From NCBI GenBank assembly GCA_028705545.1, contig JAQWDG010000032.1, positions 1-12,643 of the forward strand: a stretch of DNA of 12,643 nucleotides. The letters are read 5' to 3'. The translations under genes and the position numbers were made by a program. The notes beneath the pieces are model-generated. The model was not told the origin of the DNA and ran no database searches. It saw only the letters and a program-made list of their open reading frames with translations. This DNA is from Methanoregula sp. Lineage in GTDB: Archaea; Halobacteriota; Methanomicrobia; Methanomicrobiales; Methanospirillaceae. Each line of letters starts with the position of its first letter. Within the stretch, counting starts at the first letter, position 1. Positions 1-5,182 of the stretch are shown here, in pieces.

Positions 1-108
1 ATTCTGTACCGTGCCGTGCAGCCCGAGGCTGCGGGCGCATATCTCCACAAAATGCCGGTACCCCACGCCCTGTACTTTTCCGGTTGCCACCGCGGTAACC
101 CTCATCAT
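1..108 (-). CDS. acyP: Acylphosphatase, N-terminal part (runs off the window)
   Basis: Reading the reverse strand from 108 to base 1 gives 36 codons with no stop. Acylphosphatases are small cytosolic enzymes of about 90 residues that hydrolyse carboxyl-phosphate bonds such as those of acetyl-phosphate and carbamoyl-phosphate. The visible part carries the family signature GKVQGVGYRHFV at about residues 10-21, with the substrate-binding arginine at R18. The last complete codon in the window is the Asn of GTVQN, the position of the catalytic asparagine. Two adjacent ATG codons (108 and 105) could start it. No SD site precedes them, and a TATA box at 132-142 sits about 26-30 bases upstream, so a leaderless transcript is likely. 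The C-terminal two thirds lie outside the window. Confidence 0.9.
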   Translation of the reverse strand, partial: MMRVTAVATGKVQGVGYRHFVEICARSLGLHGTVQN

Positions 109-131
109 TCTTATGAAACTGGGAAGCGTTG

Positions 132-142
132 TATTTTAAATA
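132..142 (-). promoter_or_regulatory. Probable TATA box of the acylphosphatase gene
   Basis: On the minus strand this reads TATTTAAAATA, centred near 137. Transcription would start about 26 bases downstream, near 108-111, right at the ATG. This predicts a leaderless or nearly leaderless mRNA, consistent with the lack of an SD site. Position and composition are seen; promoter activity is inferred. Confidence 0.55.
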
Positions 143-170
143 CCGCGGTTTTTATTTCACATTCGGCCGG

Positions 171-230
171 TAGTAAAAAACCCGAAGAGCAGTAACACCG
201 GACAACGACTTTCCTATCCCGGTTAAAAAG
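171..230 (-). terminator. Oligo-T stretches, likely terminator of the threonine synthase/DUF5803 transcript
   Basis: Just after the stop codon at 256-258 the minus strand has a T5 run (bases 225-229) following a C/T-rich tract, and a T6 run (bases 175-180) following CGGG. Archaeal RNA polymerase terminates at oligo-U without needing a hairpin. Two runs in the gap between two same-strand genes, followed by a fresh TATA box at 132-142, fit an operon boundary. Confidence 0.45.
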
Positions 231-255
231 GAGGAGGGCGCCGAATTATGTTCTG

Positions 256-894
256 TTACGGCTTGTTGCTCCGCCGCATCAGGAGGAACGGCACCAGCAG
301 GATAACGGCAAAGATGAGCCAGAAGTTCCCGAACATGTACAGCAGTGCCTCGCGGTTATTGTCATAGAACCGGAGATCGAACGAGAGCGTTTTATTCCAG
401 GTAACAAGGGTTGTATTGTCTGCAAACCTGGTCACATTCGCTCCCTGGCTTATGCCTGCAAGAAGGGGGTTTTCCACCGAAAGATTTTCCGGCAGGCTCA
501 CGGCGACATGGTACTGCGAGGGATAACTCTCCTGCAGGTGGAAGTCCTTGAGCGGGGCGGTATAGTTGACGGTATAGTTCCCGTTCGGGAAGGTAATCAC
601 CGAGGGGGCGCTCCAGACCTTTGTCCAGTTGAAGTCCACTGGAGTCTTATTCTCCGCTACCAGGGTAACGTTGGTGACATCGATAGGGATGTTTTCCCCC
701 ATCAGGCCCGTGTCGGCGAACATGTAGCGTGAAACGCCCACGATATCGACCGATGCGGCATACGAAGTACCGTTGGGCAGCACCTCGTATGTTGCATTGA
801 GCGCCCCGGCAGCCGGGACGAGCAGGGCAGCTACAAGTGCAATGCAGAGAGCAGCGAGGGCAGATCTGCGTCGATCTCGGTTGGGGGTTCGCAT
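256..894 (-). CDS. Exported membrane-anchored protein rich in N-glycosylation sequons (DUF5803-like)
   Basis: This 212-residue protein has a basic start (three Arg at 8-10), a hydrophobic signal segment to about residue 31 (AGA cleavage-like site), an outside domain of about 155 residues, a membrane helix at about 188-206 and a short basic tail (RRSNKP). It is therefore a type I membrane protein facing the cell surface. The outside domain carries 11 N-x-S/T sequons (N33, 41, 75, 82, 89, 106, 110, 137, 153, 160, 167; N82 is followed by Pro and is weak). It contains no cysteine outside the signal. I recall similar archaeal proteins as DUF5803 but could not search; function is unknown. The ATG at 894 lies 64 bases inside the threonine synthase gene, and no later ATG would keep the signal peptide, so the overlap appears real and co-transcription with thrC is likely. 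Confidence 0.8.
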   Translation of the reverse strand: MRTPNRDRRRSALAALCIALVAALLVPAAGALNATYEVLPNGTSYAASVDIVGVSRYMFADTGLMGENIPIDVTNVTLVAENKTPVDFNWTKVWSAPSVITFPNGNYTVNYTAPLKDFHLQESYPSQYHVAVSLPENLSVENPLLAGISQGANVTRFADNTTLVTWNKTLSFDLRFYDNNREALLYMFGNFWLIFAVILLVPFLLMRRSNKP

Positions 895-2036
895 TGTTTG
901 ATCACTGTTTCCGGGTCTTTTAAGAGGTGGCCGGTTACCACGCAGACGATCTTCTCGTCACGGTCGAGCACGCCCATCTCGGCGAGCTTGCGGATACCGG
1001 CGACCGATGCTGCCGATGCGGGTTCGACACCGATCCCCTCTTTTCGGGCCAGGTCCCGCTGCATTGCGAGGATCTCCTCGTCGGTCACCGATTCTGCGGT
1101 CCCACCGGTCTTACGGATAGCGACAAGCGCCTTCTCTGCATTTACCGGTGCCCCGATGCGGATGGCCGATGCGAGCGTCTCGGGGTTCTTGTCGGGCACA
1201 ACCTCCGGCAGGTTTCCCTTGATGGCCCGGACAACCGGGCTTGAACCTGCGGCCTGGATGCCGGTCATCTTCGGGAGAGTATCGATAAAGCCCAGCGCTT
1301 CGAGTTCGAGCAGTCCCTTGTAGACCGCGGAGATGTTGCCGGCGTTTCCCACCGGGAGCACGAACCGGTCGGGGACGCAGCCCAGCTGGTCGACGGCCTC
1401 AAATCCTATCGTCTTCTGGCCTTCGAGCCGGTAGGGGTTGATCGAGTTTAAGAGGTAGAGCCCGTGCGTCAGGCAGAGTTCGTGGACCAGTTCGAGGGCC
1501 CGGTCGAAGTTTCCACGGATGGAGATAACCCGTGCACCATGCATCAGCGCCTGTGCGATCTTGCCGACCGCTACGTGGCCTGCCGGCAGGAGGACGACTG
1601 CCGGGATCCCGGCTTTTGCTGCGTAGACCGCGAGGCTTGCCGACGTGTTTCCCGTGCTCGCGCAGGCAACGCTCTTTTTCTTAAGCTGGATAGCCATCGA
1701 GACGCCGACCGTCATCCCCCGGTCCTTGAACGAACCCGAAGGGTTCATGCCCTCGTGTTTGGCGTAGAGGTGTTTGAGGCCCATCTCGTCCCCGAGGCGT
1801 TTTAAGTGATACAGCGGCGTCCCGCCTTCCTGGAGGGTGACCGGTTCGATGTGGACCGGCAGCAGTTCCTTGTACCGCCATACCGAGAGCGGGCGTGCGT
1901 TCCAGGTGGAACGCTTTACGTTGATCTCATCGAGGGGATATTTCACGGCCAGAAGGTGGCCGCATTTTTTACAGTTATAGATAATCTCGTCTGCGGGATA
2001 GGTCGCACCGCAGTTGACGCACACGAGATGGTACAT
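831..2036 (-). CDS. thrC: Threonine synthase, PLP-dependent
   Basis: A 401-residue fold-type II PLP enzyme converting O-phosphohomoserine to threonine, the last step of threonine biosynthesis, in the cytosol. Counting from the ATG at 2036, the N-terminus has two CxxC pairs (C6/C9 and C22/C25), the zinc-ribbon-like cap common in archaeal and plant-type ThrC. The PLP lysine is K104 in SGSFKDRGM. STGNTSAS (about 127-134) and PVGNAGN (about 228-234) are the substrate- and phosphate-binding loops. A GTG two codons upstream (2042) is in frame, but the TATA box at 2058-2068 would start transcription near 2037, which favours the ATG and a leaderless mRNA. Full length for the family. Its last 64 bases overlap the start of the DUF5803-like gene, and it follows the nitrilase-family gene by 36 bases. 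Confidence 0.96.
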   Translation of the reverse strand: MYHLVCVNCGATYPADEIIYNCKKCGHLLAVKYPLDEINVKRSTWNARPLSVWRYKELLPVHIEPVTLQEGGTPLYHLKRLGDEMGLKHLYAKHEGMNPSGSFKDRGMTVGVSMAIQLKKKSVACASTGNTSASLAVYAAKAGIPAVVLLPAGHVAVGKIAQALMHGARVISIRGNFDRALELVHELCLTHGLYLLNSINPYRLEGQKTIGFEAVDQLGCVPDRFVLPVGNAGNISAVYKGLLELEALGFIDTLPKMTGIQAAGSSPVVRAIKGNLPEVVPDKNPETLASAIRIGAPVNAEKALVAIRKTGGTAESVTDEEILAMQRDLARKEGIGVEPASAASVAGIRKLAEMGVLDRDEKIVCVVTGHLLKDPETVIKQCEPPTEIDADLPSLLSALHL

Positions 2037-2057
2037 GGTCACGTATTGGTTTTCCGG

Positions 2058-2068
2058 CTACATATAGG
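2058..2068 (-). promoter_or_regulatory. Probable TATA box of thrC
   Basis: The minus strand reads CCTATATGTAG in the short gap between the nitrilase-family gene and thrC. Its centre (about 2063) is 26-28 bases before the ATG at 2036, the spacing expected if transcription begins at the start codon. This suggests an internal, leaderless promoter in addition to any read-through from upstream genes. Confidence 0.5.
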
Positions 2069-2072
2069 CACG

Positions 2073-2882
2073 TTACCGGGAGGGATGCCCACGCCGTCCG
2101 TTCATAAGTGAGACGTACAGCGCATCCCTGCGGTCATCGTTAACAGGGAACTCCTGCCGCACGGTTTCTGCAAAGGCGGGGTCTATGTCATAGTACAGGA
2201 GTTCATTACCCTTTCCGGCGCGGGCAGTTATTGTCCCGTGCGGGTCGGCGGTCATAGAAGAACCGCTGTAGCGGTCTACCGACGTGGTACCGGTGGTATT
2301 GACCCCGGCAACGTACATCTGGTTTTCTGCGGCCCGTGACTGGATGAAGAGTTCCCAGTACCGTATTCGGTTTTCCGGCCACGCAGCGGGAACGATCACC
2401 GAGTGTACGCCCTCGCTCCTGTATAACCGGAAGAGCTCGGGGAAACGGAGATCGTAACAGATAGCAAGCCCGAACCGGACGCCGCATAACGTGAAGGTTG
2501 CAAGCCCGGTGCCCGGTGAGAATGCCCGGTCCTCGTGGCCGGGCGTGAAGAGGTGGATCTTGGAGTACTTTGCGAGGATCTCCCCGTCATACCCTATGGC
2601 GACAACCGTGTTTTTCGGTTTTGGTGAGGAGACTTCGCGGAACGAACCGACAATGGCGATCGAATGTTCTCTTGCCAGACGCCGGAGGCCTGTTACTACG
2701 GGACCGGTGATCTCTTCGCAGTTCTGTGAGGATTCCGGGTCCCAGCCGGTAAAATACTGTTCGGGAAATGCAATGAGCCCGGCCCCTGCCCGGGCAGCAT
2801 CCAGAATAAGCCGTTCAGAAGATACCAGGTTTTTTTCCGGGGATTCCCAGACACCGGCGGTCTGGGCGCTGCAGCATCGCAT
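2073..2882 (-). CDS. Carbon-nitrogen hydrolase (nitrilase superfamily amidase)
   Basis: A 269-residue cytosolic enzyme of the nitrilase superfamily, which hydrolyses non-peptide C-N bonds through a Glu-Lys-Cys triad. All three residues are visible: E41 in FPEQYF, K108 in YSKIHLF and C142 in ICYDLRFPE. Length and motif spacing match the compact single-domain branch (Nit2/omega-amidase or N-carbamoyl amidase types), so it should be active; the substrate cannot be read from sequence. The start at 2882 (ATG, reading MRCCSAQTAG) puts the first beta strand at the usual place. It lies 29 bases after the small membrane protein gene on the same strand and just before thrC, so it is probably in the same transcription unit as the MarC gene. 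No neighbour clearly identifies its substrate. Confidence 0.92.
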   Translation of the reverse strand: MRCCSAQTAGVWESPEKNLVSSERLILDAARAGAGLIAFPEQYFTGWDPESSQNCEEITGPVVTGLRRLAREHSIAIVGSFREVSSPKPKNTVVAIGYDGEILAKYSKIHLFTPGHEDRAFSPGTGLATFTLCGVRFGLAICYDLRFPELFRLYRSEGVHSVIVPAAWPENRIRYWELFIQSRAAENQMYVAGVNTTGTTSVDRYSGSSMTADPHGTITARAGKGNELLYYDIDPAFAETVRQEFPVNDDRRDALYVSLMNGRRGHPSR

Positions 2883-2911
2883 CGCTCTGGGATTTTGCCG
2901 TCAGGTTTTCA

Positions 2912-3112
2912 TCAGGCGGTTTTTCTGGATTTTTGATCGACAAACAGGATCGCGACTGCCCCCATCACGACAAGGATGATTGCGGTCAGCAGCAGGAACG
3001 GCGTGAATGCAGGCAGGTACCCGAGGAGCACTATTGCAATAATAATTCCCGCAGCAATGATGCTGCACCCTACCAGCACCAGACTGATTGTGGTTATATC
3101 CCATTCGGCCAT
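2912..3112 (-). CDS. Small two-helix membrane protein, coupled to the MarC gene
   Basis: A 66-residue protein with two predicted membrane helices (about 8-30 and 37-58), an acidic start (MAEWD) and a basic end (DQKSRKTA). I do not recognise a family. The ATG at 3112 shares one base with the MarC stop codon (TGATG), and a G-rich SD (GGGGGATC) precedes it inside the MarC gene, so translation is probably coupled. A longer reading of the same frame up to 3316 would overlap MarC by 200 bases and begins with non-membrane sequence, so the short start is preferred. The coupling suggests a partner or accessory role with MarC, but that is inference. Confidence 0.75.
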   Translation of the reverse strand: MAEWDITTISLVLVGCSIIAAGIIIAIVLLGYLPAFTPFLLLTAIILVVMGAVAILFVDQKSRKTA

Positions 3113-3762
3113 CAGGATCCCCCCATCAATGGAAATGCCGTTTTGATCCCCGTGATCACGAACTGCACCGCAATGGCAATAAGCAGCATACCGAGCAGCC
3201 GGTTGATTACCCGGTACTGCCGCTGGCCAATTTTCTTTATAATATAGTCTGCGTTTCGCATCATCAAATAGGTAATCCCCACTGCGATCAGGACAGAAGC
3301 AAGGATCACCAGCCACGAAATGGTGAATATGCCCGTGGATTCATTGGAAAGGACAATTACCGTAGTTATGGCCCCGGGACCTGCGATCATGGGGATTGCA
3401 AGGGGCATCACAGCAACATCCTCGTTGTCCTGCGACTCGTATTTTTCCGTGGCGGTCAGTTTGGTCCGCGATGTTTTTGCATAGACCATCTCCATACCGA
3501 TCCCAAAAAGCAGGATCCCGCCGGCGATCCTGAACGCCTCAAGGGAGATCCCAAACACGTTGAGGATAACCGTGCCGGCAATGCTGACAAGGACAAGGAT
3601 CACCAGGGCAATGACACAGGCATCACGGACTATCTGCATCCTGACAGGTGTCTCGAGGTTACCGGTCAGCGAGATGTATGTCAGCGTTGCCCCGAGGGGA
3701 TTGACGATGATGAGAATGGACGAGAGGCACAACAGCGAGAAACTTAAAAAATCGCCGGCCAT
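3112..3762 (-). CDS. MarC family integral membrane protein
   Basis: A 216-residue protein with six likely membrane helices in two repeats. The first repeat has the family signature IVNPLGATLTYISLT (about 19-33); the second has PLAIPMIAGPGAITT (about 120-134). RIAGGILLFGIGMEM (about 78-92) is also typical of MarC. The loop at about 96-117 is polar and charged. Length matches the family. MarC proteins sit in the cytoplasmic membrane; their transported substrate is not established, and the old link to multiple antibiotic resistance has not held up, so no transport specificity is claimed. The gene starts 48 bases after ndk on the same strand. An oligo-T run at 3803-3807 and a weak TATA-like CTCTATTAG at 3784-3792 lie in that gap, so it may have its own leaderless promoter. 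Confidence 0.93.
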   Translation of the reverse strand: MAGDFLSFSLLCLSSILIIVNPLGATLTYISLTGNLETPVRMQIVRDACVIALVILVLVSIAGTVILNVFGISLEAFRIAGGILLFGIGMEMVYAKTSRTKLTATEKYESQDNEDVAVMPLAIPMIAGPGAITTVIVLSNESTGIFTISWLVILASVLIAVGITYLMMRNADYIIKKIGQRQYRVINRLLGMLLIAIAVQFVITGIKTAFPLMGGS

Positions 3763-3802
3763 GAAGAAAAGACGGTGTTACTGGCTAATAGAGATTATGG
3801 TG

Positions 3803-3807
3803 AAAAA
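3803..3807 (-). terminator. T5 run after ndk, possible terminator of the ribosomal protein operon
   Basis: The minus strand reads TTATTTTTCA directly after the ndk stop codon at 3811-3813. A single oligo-T run in a 48-base gap is modest evidence, but it separates the ribosomal protein/Ndk group from the unrelated MarC gene. Read-through is possible. Confidence 0.3.
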
Positions 3808-3810
3808 TAA

Positions 3811-4263
3811 TCAGTATTCGTACAGCACGGATTCATCGATCCGCGTGTAGGTGAATACTTCTTCAGATTTGAAATGAATGCCGATCTCGCGTGCGGCACT
3901 CTCGGGTGAATCGGAGGCGTGGATAACATTCCTGCCGATGTCGATCCCGAAATCGCCGCGGACGGTACCGGGTGCCGCTTCCTGCGGGTTAGTGGCACCG
4001 ATCATCTTTCTGACAATCGAGACGACATTTTTGCCCTCCCATACCATCAGGAAGCACGGGCCTCCCATGATATAGGATTTCATGGCCGGGAAAAACGGCT
4101 TGGAAAGATGTTCCTTGTAGTGCTCGTTGACCCGTGCCTCGGGCAGTTTTTCGAACCTGGCTGCCACGAGCTTGAAGCCTTTTGCTTCAAACCGGGTGAC
4201 GATCTCGCCGACAAGTCCGCGCTGGACCCCGTCGGGCTTAACCATCACAAAGGTGCGATCCAT
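3811..4263 (-). CDS. ndk: Nucleoside diphosphate kinase
   Basis: A 150-residue cytosolic enzyme that moves the gamma phosphate from ATP to other nucleoside diphosphates through a phosphohistidine. The catalytic His is H115 in NVIHASDS, and the nucleotide-binding lysine is K9 in MVKPDGVQRG. VRGDFG (101-106) is also conserved. Length is standard. The ATG at 4263 is preceded by AAGGAGTGA with 9 bases between the final A and the ATG. It is the last gene of the L7Ae-S28e-L24e-Ndk run, 9 bases after the eL24 stop. This gene order is conserved in Euryarchaeota; in several lineages the translation factor gene infB follows, but here it does not. Confidence 0.97.
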   Translation of the reverse strand: MDRTFVMVKPDGVQRGLVGEIVTRFEAKGFKLVAARFEKLPEARVNEHYKEHLSKPFFPAMKSYIMGGPCFLMVWEGKNVVSIVRKMIGATNPQEAAPGTVRGDFGIDIGRNVIHASDSPESAAREIGIHFKSEEVFTYTRIDESVLYEY

Positions 4264-4272
4264 AAAAATGAA

Positions 4273-4464
4273 TCACTCCTTGTTTGCGCCCTTCTGTCCT
4301 GCGGTGGTCCACTCAACCCGGCGGGGCACCCTGCCCAGCTTGTGGTTGTTCTGGCACTTGGTGCTGCAGAAATAGAAGATCGTGCCGTCTTTTTTGACAA
4401 ACATCTTACCGGTGCCCGGTTCAAGTTGTGCACCGCAGAAACTGCAAACGTGCTGTTCGACCAT
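4273..4464 (-). CDS. rpl24e: 50S ribosomal protein eL24 (L24e)
   Basis: A 63-residue zinc-binding large-subunit protein. The four zinc ligands are C7, C10, C33 and C37 (CSFC ... FYFCSTKC), followed by the basic NNHKLGRVPRRVEW segment that contacts rRNA. Length fits the short archaeal form. The ATG at 4464 is chosen because it is 5 bases after the eS28 stop and is preceded by GAGAAGGTGA, an SD embedded in the end of the eS28 gene. Part of the L7Ae operon and probably translated by coupling. Confidence 0.96.
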   Translation of the reverse strand: MVEQHVCSFCGAQLEPGTGKMFVKKDGTIFYFCSTKCQNNHKLGRVPRRVEWTTAGQKGANKE

Positions 4465-4469
4465 GGAAT

Positions 4470-4679
4470 TCACCTTCTCGACAGTTTCTTTGCCTCGCGC
4501 TCGGTCTCGAGGAGCATAATAACGTCTCCTTCCCGGATGGGTCCGACCGTGTTGCGGGTAATAATGCGCCCCTTGTTGTTGCCATCGAGAATACGGCACT
4601 TGACCTGCATCGCTTCCCCGTGCATGCCGGTGGAACCGACGACCTCGATGACTTCAGCGGGCGTTGCGTCGTCTGCCAT
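4470..4679 (-). CDS. rps28e: 30S ribosomal protein eS28 (S28e)
   Basis: A 69-residue small-subunit protein with an OB-like fold. The C-terminal half shows the family signature RNTVGPIREGDVIMLLE followed by TEREAKKLSRR. The N-terminal DATPAEVIEVVGSTGMHGE matches archaeal members. The ATG at 4679 has an AAGGTGCGAT SD directly after the L7Ae stop codon at 4689-4691, a gap of 9 bases. Second gene of the L7Ae-S28e-L24e-Ndk operon. Confidence 0.97.
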   Translation of the reverse strand: MADDATPAEVIEVVGSTGMHGEAMQVKCRILDGNNKGRIITRNTVGPIREGDVIMLLETEREAKKLSRR

Positions 4680-4688
4680 GATCGCACC

Positions 4689-5057
4689 TTATGCCGTTAA
4701 GGCAACCAGCTGTTTTGCGAGATCCTCGATCGTTTCTTTTGCCTTGCCGGGCTTGACGATCGCTGCAGCGGCAGAACCGACGTCAAGGCCGCTTGCGGCA
4801 CCAATATCGTTCTGTTTGTTGATGAAGATATACGGGATCTTCTTTTCATCGCACAGCGGTGCGAGGTGCATGACGATCTCTGCGGGTTCGACGTCAGCGC
4901 CGATTAAAACGAGCAGTGCGGCACTGCGTTCAATGGCTTTTGTTGCCTCGTTTGAGCCCTTCTTGATTTTTCCGGTGTCTCTTGCAACTTCAAGGGCTTC
5001 AAGCGCCTTGTTCTGGAGCTCCTCGGGAGCCTCGGTTTTAACGTAGCTTTTTGCCAT
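4689..5057 (-). CDS. rpl7ae: Ribosomal protein L7Ae (kink-turn RNA-binding protein)
   Basis: A 122-residue RNA-binding protein that recognises kink-turns. In archaea it serves in the large ribosomal subunit, in box C/D and H/ACA guide RNPs and in RNase P. Visible family elements are the RNA-contact stretch KIKKGSNEATKAIERS (about 30-45), the LVLIGADVEP core strand (about 49-58), and the loop IPYIFINKQNDIGAASGL (about 74-91) that reads the kink. The ATG at 5057 is preceded by GAGGTGA only three bases away. It leads the operon with eS28, eL24 and Ndk. Its own leader contains a consensus kink-turn (5069-5095) touching the SD, so negative autoregulation by the product is strongly suggested. Confidence 0.97.
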   Translation of the reverse strand: MAKSYVKTEAPEELQNKALEALEVARDTGKIKKGSNEATKAIERSAALLVLIGADVEPAEIVMHLAPLCDEKKIPYIFINKQNDIGAASGLDVGSAAAAIVKPGKAKETIEDLAKQLVALTA

Positions 5058-5068
5058 AACTCACCTCA

Positions 5069-5095
5069 TTCAGGGGCTTTTTTACCCCTTCATTA
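5069..5095 (-). promoter_or_regulatory. Candidate kink-turn in the L7Ae mRNA leader (autoregulatory site)
   Basis: On the mRNA strand a hairpin pairs A5089-U5072, G5088-C5073, G5087-C5074, G5086-C5075, G5085-C5076 and U5084-G5077 around an A6 loop (5083-5078). Directly 5' of the stem is GA (5091-5090) and directly 3' is GA (5071-5070), giving the tandem sheared G-A/A-G pairs of a kink-turn. The three bases AAU (5094-5092) form the expected bulge, followed by U5095-A5069 and a G-U pair. The second stem is short or absent, so it may act as a k-loop-like element. The SD GAGGUGA (5067-5061) begins two bases after the second GA, so bound L7Ae would block the ribosome. Binding of archaeal L7Ae to a kink-turn in its own leader is reported in other archaea; here it is a prediction. 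Confidence 0.75.
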
Positions 5096-5140
5096 CTCAT
5101 CAGTAGCAGTGATGCAGCCATATCATTTCATCAGGAGGAG

Positions 5141-5150
5141 AAATAAAGGT
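5141..5150 (-). promoter_or_regulatory. Probable TATA box of the L7Ae operon
   Basis: The minus strand reads ACCTTTATTT, preceded by an A-rich TFB-recognition-like stretch (TTACAAA). A start about 26 bases on, near 5119, gives a leader of about 60 bases that would contain the kink-turn. A second TATA-like GATATGG near 5118-5124 would put the start near 5096, at the very edge of the kink-turn. The first is preferred on sequence and leader length. Confidence 0.45.
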
Positions 5151-5182
5151 TTGTAAACGGCAGGGTTGTTTTCGGCATTATT

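Noticed and set aside
3113..3316. Upstream extension of the 66-residue membrane protein
   Set aside because: It would lie wholly within the MarC gene in another frame and its added residues are not membrane-like; the ATG at 3112 has a strong SD and the coupled TGATG junction.
3919..5046. A 375-codon open frame on the plus strand, antisense to ndk, eL24, eS28 and L7Ae
   Set aside because: It mirrors four well-recognised minus-strand genes, has low-complexity Ser/Ala-rich translation with no known motif, and lacks an SD or promoter. It is a by-product of GC-rich coding on the other strand.
5072..5089. Plus-strand hairpin with a T6 run, looking like an intrinsic terminator
   Set aside because: No plus-strand gene leads into it. 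The T6 is in the loop rather than after the stem, and the minus-strand reading as a kink-turn hairpin explains every base.
5070..5102. Box C/D guide RNA candidate (TGATGA at 5102-5097, CTGA at 5073-5070)
   Set aside because: Only one C and one D box, no C'/D' boxes, and the space between them is occupied by a strong hairpin rather than a guide sequence. The same bases are better read as the kink-turn in the L7Ae leader.
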